64,000 nt of DNA from contig NZ_CP026681.1 in the NCBI RefSeq assembly GCF_002949735.1, forward strand, positions 6,448,501 through 6,512,500, written 5' to 3'. The DNA comes from Nostoc sp. 'Peltigera membranacea cyanobiont' N6. Lineage in GTDB: Bacteria; Cyanobacteriota; Cyanobacteriia; Cyanobacteriales; Nostocaceae. The notes under the pieces were generated by a model, which saw only the letters and a list, made by a program, of their open reading frames with translations, ran no database searches and was not told where the DNA came from. A program made the position numbers and the translations under genes. Shown here one piece after another: positions 52,962-61,745 of this stretch (position 1 is the stretch's first letter; each line of letters opens with the position of its first letter).

Positions 52962-53399
52962 CTAGCGGAGGCGGGGTTTAACAATGGGTTTAGGCCCATC
53001 ATTTCCACGCACTTCTCTTCTAGTCGGTGGTGGCGATCGCTCTTCTGTCTCTTCATCAAAAGACATACCTTCACGGCCCGGAGTGGTACTGCCGTAGATA
53101 TCTAGGTATGCTGATTGCCCAGCTGCGGCTGCGGCTGCGGCAATTACTGTACGAATCGCCTGAATATTGCGTCCCCCTCGACCAAACACTTTCCCTTTAT
53201 CTGTGCTTTCAAAGGCGATGCGAACCCAAACCCGGTTTAGGGCTTGAGAAATTTCACAATCGACACTTAAAGTCTCTGGAGATTCCAAAAATGGCTGCAC
53301 CAAAAACCGAACCAGATCAACATAGTTGGGACTGGCTGTTGGCAATTTTGTTCCGAAATTATGATGCGGCTGTTGTTGCACTGACCTGTTCAAAAACAT
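52962..53399 (-). CDS. khpA: KH-domain RNA-binding protein (KhpA-like)
   Basis: 145 aa from ATG 53399, overlapping rpsP by about 40 bp; a TTG at 53345 would avoid the overlap. The KH core has GKVFGRGGRNIQAIRTVIAAA, the GxxG loop typical of KH proteins that bind single-stranded RNA, and the C-tail is Arg/Pro-rich. Neighbours are rpsP upstream and phoH downstream, so translation of the two ribosomal genes is likely coupled. The start cannot be decided from sequence alone. Confidence 0.88.
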   Translation of the reverse strand: MFLNRSVQQQPHHNFGTKLPTASPNYVDLVRFLVQPFLESPETLSVDCEISQALNRVWVRIAFESTDKGKVFGRGGRNIQAIRTVIAAAAAAAGQSAYLDIYGSTTPGREGMSFDEETEERSPPPTRREVRGNDGPKPIVKPRLR

Positions 53400-53622
53400 T
53401 AGCTTTTACTAGAATGCGACGTACGGTGTCAGTGGGTTGAGCGCCTTGTTGTAGTCGCTTGACGATACCGGGAACGTCTAATCGCACTTCATCAGTTCTG
53501 GGGTTATAAAATCCCAATTCTTCTAAGGGACGGCCATCACGGCGAGCGAGGTTGTTAATGGCGACAATCCGGTAACTTGCTTCCCGTTTTTTACCGAATC
53601 GTTTCAAGCGCAGTTTGATCAT
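53359..53622 (-). CDS. rpsP: Ribosomal protein S16
   Basis: 87 aa, small-subunit ribosomal protein. MIKLRLKRFGKKREASYRIVA and RRDGRPLEELGFYNP are unmistakable. It starts at ATG 53622 and overlaps the KH-protein gene. ffh lies upstream on the same strand, separated by about 234 bp with STRRs. Confidence 0.97.
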   Translation of the reverse strand: MIKLRLKRFGKKREASYRIVAINNLARRDGRPLEELGFYNPRTDEVRLDVPGIVKRLQQGAQPTDTVRRILVKANVFEQVSATTAAS

Positions 53623-53785
53623 GGTTGAAGAATCATTCTCCTGTTTAGATATTAATTAGCAACTAGTGGGCGAAGAAGTAACCTAAATCTGGCTATTGCC
53701 GAGAAATTGAGGCTTAGTTTCCTCTGCTGATAAATTCTGAGGTCGAAATGCTAATTTTAGCACTGCCTAGCATTTGCTGCTATTA

Positions 53786-53852
53786 GTCATTGGTCATTTG
53801 TCATTTGTCATTTGTAAATTACCAATGCCCCATGCCCCATGCCCAATGCCCA
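53786..53852. repeat. STRR heptamers (GTCATTT x4 and ATGCCCC-type)
   Basis: GTCATTG then GTCATTT three times (53786-53813), followed by CAATGCCCCATGCCCCATGCCCAATGCCC heptamer-like units. It sits in the gap after the ffh stop (53857). Confidence 0.85.
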
Positions 53853-53856
53853 ATAA

Positions 53857-55323
53857 TTAAAGATTGCCGAAGCCTTTTTTCTTTTTCTCTTTGGGTTTTT
53901 TCTTTTTCGTGCCTGCATCGCCACCATAGCCACGCCATCCGGGGGCTGCGGGACGATTTCCAGCACCAGCGAAGGCGTTGCCCATACCGCCGCCACCGCC
54001 GAACATTCCCGGCATTCCAGGGAAGCCACCTTGACCCATTTGCTGCATGAGCGATCGCATTTTTTGGAAATCACCCACCAGTTTAGTCACGTCTGACTCT
54101 CTATAGCCGGAGCCAGTCGCAATCCGCCGCCGCCGACTGGGAGAACTAGCTAATAAATCGGGGTCGTGGCGTTCTTGGCGAGTCATGGAGTTAATCATGG
54201 CCTCGCAGCGCTTAAGCTGGGTTTCTCCCTGCTTGAGTTGATCGTCTGAAAGCTTGTTCATCCCTGGGATCATCTTGATGAAGCCTCCCAGAGAACCCAT
54301 ATTCTTCAGCATTCGCAACTGCTTGAGAAAGTCAGTAAAGTCAAACTTTGCTGACAGGATTTTCTCCTGCATTTTCTCAGCATCTGCTAAATCAAACTCT
54401 TCCTGGGCTTTTTCTACAAGGGTTAGTACATCGCCCATTCCCAAAATTCGGGATGCCATGCGATCGGGATAAAAGGGTTGCAGCGCCTCGACTTTCTCAC
54501 CCACGCCCACAAACTTAATCGGCGCTCCCGAAATCTTTCGCACTGAAAGGGCTGCACCACCACGGCTATCACCATCCATTTTGGTGAGAATTGCCCCAGT
54601 AATTCCAATTTGATCGTGGAAGGTACGAGTCAGATTTGCTGCCTCTTGACCAGTCATTGCATCCACCACCAACAGAGTTTCATGGGGTTGGACAGTTGCT
54701 TTGATGCGGGCTAATTCCGCCATCATGTCTTCGTCAATTTGCAGACGACCAGCAGTATCAATAATTACTGTGTTTACACCTTCTGCTCTAGCGCGTTCTA
54801 CACCCTGTCGAGCTATTTCTACGGGATCTGCGTCGCTTCCTAGTTCAAATACTGGTACATCAATTTGCTTACCTAACGTCAGCAACTGGTCGATCGCGGC
54901 TGGGCGATATACGTCTGTCGCCACCAATAAACAGCTACGATCTAATTTTCTCAGATGTAAGGCTAACTTAGCCGTCGCTGTGGTTTTACCAGTACCTTGC
55001 AACCCAGCCATGAGAATAATAGTCGGCTTTTCCTGGGCTTCTGCGATGGGAACATTTTCTTCTCCCATCACCTCCACCAGTTCATCGTGAACAATTTTGA
55101 TGAACTGTTGGTCAGGTCGCACGCCAGTAACCACCTCGGCTCCCTGGGCTTTGGCTTCGACTTCGCTAATAAAATCTTTGACTACCTGGAGGTTAACATC
55201 TGCCTCCAACAAGGCGCGGCGCACTTCGCGCAATGCATCTTGAATGTTGGATTGAGAAATTTTGTCCTGTCCCCGCAGTTTTTTCCAGGCGGATTCTAAA
55301 CGGTCAGATAATGCATCAAACAT
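53857..55323 (-). CDS. ffh: Signal recognition particle protein Ffh
   Basis: 488 aa GTPase that delivers nascent membrane proteins to the translocon with 4.5S RNA. N-domain, then G-domain with GLQGTGKTTATAKL (about 107), DTAGRLQIDEDMM and TKMDGDSRGGAAL, then a Met-rich M-domain (MPGMFGGGGGMGN, about 440) and a basic Lys-rich tail ending GFGNL. The ATG at 55323 gives the normal length. It leads the ffh-rpsP-khpA-phoH group. Confidence 0.97.
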   Translation of the reverse strand: MFDALSDRLESAWKKLRGQDKISQSNIQDALREVRRALLEADVNLQVVKDFISEVEAKAQGAEVVTGVRPDQQFIKIVHDELVEVMGEENVPIAEAQEKPTIILMAGLQGTGKTTATAKLALHLRKLDRSCLLVATDVYRPAAIDQLLTLGKQIDVPVFELGSDADPVEIARQGVERARAEGVNTVIIDTAGRLQIDEDMMAELARIKATVQPHETLLVVDAMTGQEAANLTRTFHDQIGITGAILTKMDGDSRGGAALSVRKISGAPIKFVGVGEKVEALQPFYPDRMASRILGMGDVLTLVEKAQEEFDLADAEKMQEKILSAKFDFTDFLKQLRMLKNMGSLGGFIKMIPGMNKLSDDQLKQGETQLKRCEAMINSMTRQERHDPDLLASSPSRRRRIATGSGYRESDVTKLVGDFQKMRSLMQQMGQGGFPGMPGMFGGGGGMGNAFAGAGNRPAAPGWRGYGGDAGTKKKKPKEKKKKGFGNL

Positions 55324-55538
55324 AATGTAATTACAGGTAGTTCGCCAATGGGGAATCTTGAACCGCCGATGAACGCGATTCCGAATTTCCGCTAAATTTT
55401 AAACGTGCTATTTACCAGCTTAGTAGTTTTCACCGCGACTGTAGCAACCAGATACCTAGCTTTATAGAATATTGAGCTTAAAGTACAATGAGGGCAAGAA
55501 AGGCTATTGTACAGCGAGAACCCACATTACATATCGCT

Positions 55539-56168
55539 ATGACTAGCAATACACTGCTTCAACCCACAGAAATCATCCACTTATCGGGTATTAGTTGGCA
55601 AACTTATGAAAACTTGCTAACTGAACTTAGTGCTAGTCGCCGCCTCCGACTTACTTACAATCGAGGTAGTCTAGAAATCATGGCTCCTTCACCTGAACAT
55701 GAGAGTTATAAAAAAGTTTTGGGTCGATTTGTTGAAACTATAGCGGAAGAATTAGAAGTCAATATTCAACCCCTTGGTTCTACTACTTTCAAACGTCCAG
55801 AATTGAGTGGTGCAGAACCAGATGAATGCTTTTATATTAAAAATATCCAGTTAATCAAGGGCAAAAAAAGAATTAATTTGCAACAAGATCCTCCGCCAGA
55901 TTTGGTAGTGGAAGTTGATATTACTAGCAGTTCTAAAAATCGCTTTCAAGTCTATGCTGATATGGGTGTGCCTGAAATCTGGCGATATGATGGTAATGAT
56001 TTTAGTATTAACATTTTAGAAAATCAGAAATATATATCTGTTGAACGGAGTTTAGCATTTCCCAATCTGCCATTAACAGAGATTTCTAATTTTCTAGAGC
56101 AGGTGGGAGAAAAAGATTATTTGGAATTAGTTAAAGAATTTCGCCAATGGGTTAGAAGCCAAATTTAA
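55539..56168 (+). CDS. Uma2-family (DUF820) putative endonuclease
   Basis: 209 aa from ATG 55539 (MTSNTLLQPTEI); an upstream ATG at 55488 would add 17 residues. PD-(D/E)XK features: GAEPDECFYI, then PPPDLVVEVDITSSSKN with Asp and Glu-x-Asp ligands, followed by MGVPEIWRYDG. Uma2 is heavily expanded in cyanobacteria; its targets are unknown. No partner gene is adjacent. Confidence 0.88.
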   Translation: MTSNTLLQPTEIIHLSGISWQTYENLLTELSASRRLRLTYNRGSLEIMAPSPEHESYKKVLGRFVETIAEELEVNIQPLGSTTFKRPELSGAEPDECFYIKNIQLIKGKKRINLQQDPPPDLVVEVDITSSSKNRFQVYADMGVPEIWRYDGNDFSINILENQKYISVERSLAFPNLPLTEISNFLEQVGEKDYLELVKEFRQWVRSQI

Positions 56169-56195
56169 TATCAAAATAGCGAATTAATTAGACAA

Positions 56196-56991
56196 ATGTC
56201 GCAGCGAATCAAAGTATATTCATACTCGATATACCACTCGTCGAATTCATATATAGGAATCCGGTTTGATTTGGAGAAAATATCCGTAGGATGTGTTAGC
56301 GACAGCGTAACGCATCAAACCCTTGATAATAGTGCGTTACGAACTCCGTTCTAACACACTCTACAATACGTAATTTCGTTCAAAAATCAAATAGTAATCC
56401 TATATTGGTATTGCTCTTGCGGAAAAAGCATTGCAGGGTTTACCTGTTGATATTGAACGAAGACCAATCTATATACCGAAAGAACGAGGTATAAAGGTAG
56501 TTGATTTACAAGGACGAAGTGAAAGCGCTTTGTTATCGTCGTATCACAAAGAAGATTGTTTGCGGTGGGCGAAAAAGTACGGCATTGAAATTCGGCTCAA
56601 GGAATTTGAAGAATTTGGTAGGTGGGTCAAGCGCTGGGAGAAAATGAAGTTTGGTCGTGAAGAACTTCCCGCGAGAGCATATTACGCTGCTTGTGGAACT
56701 GGGAAGGAGCATCTGCTGGATGCGGCATTTTTTCGAGCGTCGTACATCGATCTTCTTGATGTTAATGATGAGTCTGTGATTAGGAAAATTGCAAATGATG
56801 TTGGGTTGAATGGCGATCGCATTCTTGAGTTAATTCACGGCGAAGCAGCAAAGCAAGCAGCAGTGGCAGCTTTGGCTGAATACGAGCAGTTTGGCTGTCC
56901 TGGAGTTCCGACTTGGGTAGTGGAAGGCGAGAGATTTTGGGGAAAGGATCGCGTTGATTGGGTTGTTGAAAAGGTAAAGCAATTATCTTAA
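56196..56991 (+). pseudogene. DsbA-family / HCCA-isomerase-like gene split by a MITE
   Basis: The ATG at 56196 reads MSQRIKVYSYSIYHSSNSY, then a 149-bp MITE (56254-56402) interrupts, and the frame resumes as GIALAEKALQGLPVDIERRPIYI to the stop at 56991. Removing the MITE and one TA restores an uninterrupted 214-aa frame. The 3' part has EHLLDAAFFRASYIDLLDV, LAEYEQFGCPGVPTWVVEGERFWGKDR, matching DsbA-like proteins and 2-hydroxychromene-2-carboxylate isomerases. A truncated product could begin at TTG 56431. Probably inactive now. Confidence 0.85.
56254..56402. mobile_element. MITE, 149 bp, TA target duplication (family D)
   Basis: TIRs begin TAGGAATCC... and end ...GTAATCCTA, with an inner GTGTTAGCGACAGCGTAACGC / GTGCGTTACG...TCTAACACAC palindrome. 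TA flanks it at 56252-56253 and 56403-56404. A TA duplication fits IS630/Tc1-type transposases. It inserted after codon 19 of the DsbA-like gene. Confidence 0.88.
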
Positions 56992-56998
56992 CTCTTTC

Positions 56999-57484
56999 TC
57001 AACGAGTCGCCGGTTTTGAACGCTGTTGTTGGTAAAAACCGACAACTTTTTGCACATACTCAGCAGTGAAGCCTTTATTACAACCTGTATAGCTACCAGT
57101 CATCCACCAACAAGCTGCGCCGCGCACAGATGCAATTTCATTATTGTTGGTGGCGCGGAATTGATTGGTTAACTCCCGGCGGGTAATGCAAGAGACGACT
57201 TGGCGGGCGATCGCAGGACTGTTTTCAAATTGTGTCGGTGTTAGTTCTCGTTTGAGACAAGTTCTTGTCCAGCCTTTGAGGGTTTCTGGCTTAACTTGCC
57301 ATTCGCTATAATATCCATCGTTGGGATTTTTTGTCTGCGGTGCAGCTTGTCGCAACGCTTCTACCATCGCCGCAACTTGGGCATCAGAAACCCGCACAGG
57401 CTGCTGTGCTTGAGCTAATAAAGGGAATAGTCCGAAGCTGACAATAACTCCGTTGAGTAGTAATTTTATGGGGGTTTTCATCAT
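56999..57484 (-). CDS. Exported protein of unknown function
   Basis: 161 aa. Signal peptide with cleavage near AQA-Q, then VRVSDAQVAAMVEALRQAAPQ and four Cys (TRTCLKREL, QVVSCITRREL, ACWWMTG, TGCNKGF) that could make two disulphides. Likely periplasmic. The family is not recognised. Its 3' end nearly touches the interrupted DsbA-like gene, which is convergent. Two adjacent ATGs (57484 and 57481). Confidence 0.7.
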   Translation of the reverse strand: MMKTPIKLLLNGVIVSFGLFPLLAQAQQPVRVSDAQVAAMVEALRQAAPQTKNPNDGYYSEWQVKPETLKGWTRTCLKRELTPTQFENSPAIARQVVSCITRRELTNQFRATNNNEIASVRGAACWWMTGSYTGCNKGFTAEYVQKVVGFYQQQRSKPATR

Positions 57485-57534
57485 GAATTTACAATTGTTT
57501 TAGATATCATTAGGTATCTTATTATATTTTTACT

Positions 57535-57936
57535 ATGCGAATAGCTAAACGTGATGATTGGAAAACAGAAGCGATGCCTTCTGCATCCACAAATATAACT
57601 GTAGAAAAACTTTACTTACAGGAAGAATTTGACCGAATTACTGCTGGAGTAATTCCAGAGCAGATGGAAGATAAGTGGTTTATTTTCTATGAGGCTCCTT
57701 GGGTATACTTGCATCGTAGTTGGACTGGTTTTTGCATTTTCAAAGTGCGTTTTGAGGTAGTTGGAGAAAGCGTAAAGATTGCTGAAGTCCATGTAAATCG
57801 AGATCCAGAACAATACTCTAACACCGACCATGAGCGCGATGCCTCTATGTTAAGTATCTTGCTAGATTCACGAGCTAGGCGTGATGTACGAAATGAAATG
57901 CTGGGCTACATTAAAGGTCAATCCAAAGAATTATAG
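57535..57936 (+). CDS. Hypothetical protein
   Basis: 133 aa, soluble. VEKLYLQEEFDRITAGVIPEQMEDKWFIFYEAPWVYLHRSWTGFCIFKVRFEV has a WxxY/Trp-rich core that looks conserved, but I do not recognise the family. It starts at ATG 57535 and is divergent from the exported protein. Confidence 0.65.
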   Translation: MRIAKRDDWKTEAMPSASTNITVEKLYLQEEFDRITAGVIPEQMEDKWFIFYEAPWVYLHRSWTGFCIFKVRFEVVGESVKIAEVHVNRDPEQYSNTDHERDASMLSILLDSRARRDVRNEMLGYIKGQSKEL

Positions 57937-57975
57937 TAGCATGCAGCATCATAAAGAATGGCTGAGTTCATCCTC

Positions 57976-59358
57976 TCAGCCATTGACTAAATTTTCTATA
58001 GTATCAGCATCATTTGGTAATGCGGCTGTTAAAACTTCGCTACCTTCTGCGGTAACTAAAACATCATCTTCGATGCGAATTCCGCGCACATCGGCAAATT
58101 CAGATAAGCGCTGCCAATTAACTACACTTTGATATTTTGAACGGACATTCGCATCATTTAAAATTGCTGGTACTTGATAAAAACCAGGCTCAATTGTGAC
58201 TAACATTCCTGTACGCAGAGGACGATTTAAACGCAGGTAGCCTAAGCCAAAGCGATCGCTCCTTTGCCGCCCCTCTTCATACCCAGCTATATCCCCCAAG
58301 TCTTCCATATCATGGACATCTAAACCCAGTAAATGACCGATACCATGAGGAAAAAATAGCGCGTGGGCATCTATTTCTACTAAATCTTGGGGATTTCCTT
58401 GTAAAATACCCAACTCTACTAAACCTTCAGCGATCGCCGTGGCAGCTAGTAGATGAATATCTTCATACTCTACACCAGGCTGTATTTTGGCAATGCAAGC
58501 ATCATGAGCCGCTAACACTACATTATAAATATCTCTCTGGGTAGATGAAAACTTACCCGAAACTGGCCAGGTGCGAGTTACATCACCTGCCCAACCCATC
58601 TCAGTTTCAGCGCCAACATCGGCAAGGAGTAAGTCACCTGGTTGTAGAGGATGGTGATAGTGTTCGTTATGCAAAACTTCACCGTGAACGGTGACAATAC
58701 TGGTGTAGGAAGTTGTCATGTTATGGGCAATAATTACCCCTTCCATCGCGGCGCGAACTTCTGCTTCTCGCTTGGCTTGGGGTGTTGCTGCCATACCAGC
58801 TTTGTGTGCTTCAACAGTTACAGCAGCAGCTTTTCGCAACTCGGTTAATGCAGCTTCATCGTGGGTGAGGCGGATAGAAGCGATCGCTTTGGCTAAGTCT
58901 AAATCAATTCCTTGGGGAGGACTTTGGGGTAAAACCCATCTATTTAATAGCTGCGATTGTTGCGTCCATGTTGCTGCATCTTGTACGGCAAGTGTGACGG
59001 CATCTTCTAGCCAAGACTCTAATTCTGCCATTGGTCTAGCCACATCTGCCCCAATCTTCTGCGCTATTTCCTCGCGCGTTGGCATTTCTCCATGCCAAAG
59101 GGCGCTACTGGGTGATGGATCGTCGATGAATAGTTCTAGCCTGCCGGCTTCTAAACGAATTGCCGCATTTGATAATGGCAGTCCGGCAAAATAGAGGAAA
59201 TGGCTGTTAGCGCGAAACGGAAAGGTATTTGCCAGAAAATTGCGGGGACTGTTGCTACCTGACCACAAAATTACGGGAAAATCAATGAGATTGGCTAGTT
59301 GTTGCCGTCGCAGGCGTAAAGTATCGACGAGGGAAGTAGAAGTTTGTTGGATAAACAT
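57976..59358 (-). CDS. pepP: Xaa-Pro aminopeptidase (M24)
   Basis: 460 aa, removes N-terminal residues before Pro. The M24 pita-bread metal ligands are seen as LLADVGAETEMGWAGDVTRTWP (two Asp), HGIGHLLGLDVHD (His), and TIEPGFY (Glu), plus a late Glu in RIEDDVLVTAEG. The N-terminal AMP_N domain (LRRQQLANLIDFPVILWSG) is present. ATG 59358. Confidence 0.95.
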   Translation of the reverse strand: MFIQQTSTSLVDTLRLRRQQLANLIDFPVILWSGSNSPRNFLANTFPFRANSHFLYFAGLPLSNAAIRLEAGRLELFIDDPSPSSALWHGEMPTREEIAQKIGADVARPMAELESWLEDAVTLAVQDAATWTQQSQLLNRWVLPQSPPQGIDLDLAKAIASIRLTHDEAALTELRKAAAVTVEAHKAGMAATPQAKREAEVRAAMEGVIIAHNMTTSYTSIVTVHGEVLHNEHYHHPLQPGDLLLADVGAETEMGWAGDVTRTWPVSGKFSSTQRDIYNVVLAAHDACIAKIQPGVEYEDIHLLAATAIAEGLVELGILQGNPQDLVEIDAHALFFPHGIGHLLGLDVHDMEDLGDIAGYEEGRQRSDRFGLGYLRLNRPLRTGMLVTIEPGFYQVPAILNDANVRSKYQSVVNWQRLSEFADVRGIRIEDDVLVTAEGSEVLTAALPNDADTIENLVNG

Positions 59359-59392
59359 AAATAGAAACTCAAGGGTATAGTTTTGTTTTTAT

Positions 59393-59632
59393 TTAGTCGT
59401 TATCGTCTTTATCGTCATCTTTTTTATCATTTTTGCGATCGCCATTTTTGTCATCACGATCTTTGTCTTTCTGCTTTACCTCGTTAGGCTGTTGGGTAGG
59501 TTGTAGCACTGGTTTTTGTTGCTCAGTTGGAGCAGATGGTTGTGGTACCTCAACAACACAACTAACTAATCCTCCAGAAATTAGCGCTAAGTTGACAGTA
59601 GCAAAGATGCTTCTGAAGATTTTTATCATCAT
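59393..59632 (-). CDS. Small lipoprotein with charged tail
   Basis: 79 aa. The signal peptide ends in a lipobox (ISGGLVSC-V), then Pro/Gln-rich (about 26-50) and a strongly charged Lys/Asp tail (about 53-79). Such tails are common in lipid-anchored proteins of unknown use. Two adjacent ATGs (59632 and 59629). No T-run terminator is seen. Confidence 0.65.
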   Translation of the reverse strand: MMIKIFRSIFATVNLALISGGLVSCVVEVPQPSAPTEQQKPVLQPTQQPNEVKQKDKDRDDKNGDRKNDKKDDDKDDND

Positions 59633-59748
59633 CCTAGTTTTTGGAGATTATATTCCTAATTTATCAGGTACTGTATATGGCGATTCTCATTTTGATGTTG
59701 TAACACACGCTTTAGCTTACAAAAGCAACAGGCGTGAGGTACAGATCA

Positions 59749-59778
59749 TCGTAGGGGCACAACATGTTGTTCCCCTAC
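59749..59778. repeat. REP-type palindrome GTAGGGGCACAA
   Basis: GTAGGGGCACAAC-AT-GTTGTTCCCCTAC hairpin in the gap upstream of the PhzF gene. A related palindrome is at about 18570-18595 (GTAGGGGCAGAATAATCG). Confidence 0.75.
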
Positions 59779-59844
59779 CCGTGTACTTCATTTACCTGCA
59801 ATACGCTGTAACTATATTGCTGTTTAATTTTCAAGGTGACTCTA

Positions 59845-60645
59845 ATGGGACAAATTATTACTCAGGTTGATGCTTTTACCAATAGACCTTTCGCAGGAAA
59901 TCCTGCTGCTGTCTGTGTTTTGTCTACTCGCCAAAATAAACGCTGGATGCAAAACGTGGCACAGGAGATGAATTTATCTGAGACGGCTTTTCTAGTTAGA
60001 CAGGATGATGGCTTTAATCTGCGTTGGTTTACGCCGACGGTGGAAGTACCGCTTTGTGGTCATGCAACTTTAGCTAGCGCTCATGTACTTTGGTCAGAAG
60101 GGCATTTATCACCTGATGAAGTTGCGCGTTTTTATACTAAAAGTGGAGTACTCGTTGCCAAATTACAAGGTGAGTGGATTGAGTTAGATTTTCCTGTGAA
60201 TCACTCACGAGTAATCATTGCACCTCCAGAACTCAAGGTTGCTTTGGGTGTACCATACAGATTTACCTTGCAGAATTCACTAGCTTATTTAGTGCAATTG
60301 GAATCGGAAGATTTGGTGCGGCAAATGCAGCCTAATTTTCAACTACTAAAAACTTTACCACTTGGTAAAGTTATAGTTACCAGTTTGACTAATCCTGGTT
60401 CAGATTATGATTTTGTCTCTCGCTTCTTTGCACCAGAAGTAGGTATTAATGAAGATCCGGTGACTGGTTCAGCCCATTGTTGCCTTGCTGCGTTCTGGCG
60501 CGATCACTTAAACAAAAATGAGTTATTGGCTTATCAAGCATCCCGGCGTGGTGGAGTCGTAAAAGTCCGCTATGACGGAGGCGATCGCGTCTTTCTCGGC
60601 GGACAAGCGGTAACTGTTATGCAAGGTGAGTTAATTACCGGATAA
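59845..60645 (+). CDS. PhzF-family isomerase-like protein
   Basis: 266 aa from ATG 59845 (MGQIITQVDAF); a GTG three codons upstream is less likely. The two-fold PhzF layout: FAGNPAAVCVL, NLSETAFLV with the catalytic Glu, FTPTVEVPLCGHATLASAHVL in the first half, and EDPVTGSAHCCLA in the second. PhzF-like enzymes act as isomerases or epimerases in other bacteria. Substrate unknown. Confidence 0.9.
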   Translation: MGQIITQVDAFTNRPFAGNPAAVCVLSTRQNKRWMQNVAQEMNLSETAFLVRQDDGFNLRWFTPTVEVPLCGHATLASAHVLWSEGHLSPDEVARFYTKSGVLVAKLQGEWIELDFPVNHSRVIIAPPELKVALGVPYRFTLQNSLAYLVQLESEDLVRQMQPNFQLLKTLPLGKVIVTSLTNPGSDYDFVSRFFAPEVGINEDPVTGSAHCCLAAFWRDHLNKNELLAYQASRRGGVVKVRYDGGDRVFLGGQAVTVMQGELITG

Positions 60646-60652
60646 ACCTAGA

Positions 60653-61117
60653 TTACAAATCAATCGCATCTGGTAAAAACTCAGCATCGAGAACTTGGGC
60701 AATGCCATAAGGACATTCCCCTGGAAACGTATTTATTGGTAGTTCAGTTTCATTACTAGCAGCTTTCAATCCGCGATCGTAACATTGGGCTAAAACTTCT
60801 TCTGGATACGGCTTGAGGCTAGGACTCTCTTGTAACAAATCTGTAATTCGGTTGCGTTGCTCATTAATAGTATTTCGCCAAGAGCCACTCCGCAAACTAG
60901 ACTGATATTGCCACTTGAGCAAATGTTGTAATAATACCTCCAAGCGGCTTTTCAATTCTCGCCGTTCAGAGCGTCCCAAGTTCTCAATTTCCTCAATCAC
61001 AACATCCCAGTCTACTTGTTCAAATTGTCCAGCACGAATAAGTTGTACAGTCTTTTCTGCCCATGCTACAAAGTCTATTTCATACAACTGGGCTGTACTT
61101 TTCAGAATCGGTGTCAT
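60653..61117 (-). CDS. DUF29 family protein
   Basis: 154 aa from ATG 61117 with AGGAAG just upstream; the GTG at 61135 is a longer alternative. DUF29 signatures: LYEIDFVAWAEKTVQLIRAGQFEQVDW, EEIENLGRSERRELKSRLEVLL, and WRNTINEQRNRI. This is a very abundant family in cyanobacteria, with no known function. It is convergent with PhzF. Confidence 0.9.
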   Translation of the reverse strand: MTPILKSTAQLYEIDFVAWAEKTVQLIRAGQFEQVDWDVVIEEIENLGRSERRELKSRLEVLLQHLLKWQYQSSLRSGSWRNTINEQRNRITDLLQESPSLKPYPEEVLAQCYDRGLKAASNETELPINTFPGECPYGIAQVLDAEFLPDAIDL

Positions 61118-61380
61118 GAGCTTCCTGCAATCCACTATGAACGAGCTACATTTTAACTATCACGCCCATCTTACAGCACTTCCTGCTGCTATGAGGTACA
61201 GATACTTGGGATGCTATTAGTAGTCTGTCAAGCTAGTAATGAAAAGTTTGTAGTAAGCACTTTAGTGTTTAGAAAATCAGGACTGAAATCCTGACTACGA
61301 ACTTTGTTACCCCAGATCGCCGATAATTCGATCAATTAGCCTACCTTATAACTTCGGTAAGTGCTGTAATGTTAGTCGAT
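61118..61380. other. Intergenic region before the tandem array
   Basis: About 260 bases. Nothing recognisable; a GACTGAAATCCTGACTAC-type dispersed repeat is near 61281. Confidence 0.4.
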
Positions 61381-61584
61381 ACAATAGCATTGTTAAGCGA
61401 AGCAATGGCATTGTCACTCGAAGCAATGGCATTGTCACTCGAAGCAATGGCATTGTCAAGCGAAGCAATAGCATTGTCACTCGAAGCAATGGCATTGTCA
61501 CTCGAAGCAATGGCATTGTCAAGCGAAGCAATGGCATTCTCACTCGAAGCAATGGCATTGTCAAGCGAAACAATCGCATTGCAG
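61381..61584. repeat. Tandem array of a 21-bp unit, nine copies plus a part
   Basis: Nine full 21-bp units and one partial unit (61570-61584), each built on GCAATGGCATTGTCA plus ACTCGAA or AAGCGAA. The second half of units alternates in a 63-bp pattern (AAGC; then ACTC, ACTC, AAGC repeated; ending ACTC, AAGC). Because 21 is divisible by 3, frames are open on both strands. The minus strand reads as (N-A-I-A-S-x-D)n within a 99-codon ATG frame (61341-61640). Coding is unproven. Confidence 0.95.
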
Positions 61585-61646
61585 TACATTGCATTTAGAT
61601 GTGAAGCATTCCCGCAGGATAGCAGGAAGAAAACATTCAAAGGTTC

Positions 61647-61679
61647 AGATCCCTGACTTCTTAAAGAAGTCGGGGATCT
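61647..61679. repeat. Palindromic AGATCCCTGACTTCTT hairpin
   Basis: 16-bp stem AGATCCCTGACTTCTT / AAGAAGTCGGGGATCT (one mismatch) with a minimal loop, next to the tandem array. It is a dispersed cyanobacterial palindrome and could stop transcription from either side. Confidence 0.75.
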
Positions 61680-61745
61680 TATTGTTCACCAATGATTTAG
61701 GATTGCTGTATATGTGAGTGAACAAACCTATATTTAGTTTTAATA

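Noticed and set aside
61341..61656. Open frames on both strands over the 21-bp array, including a 99-codon one
   Set aside because: Openness follows from the repeat period. No ribosome site was decisive, so it is listed as a repeat rather than a gene.
61641..61680. GGTTCAGATCC that looks like a tRNA T-arm
   Set aside because: It is part of the AGATCCCTGACTTCTT palindrome; no acceptor, D or anticodon arm is present around it.
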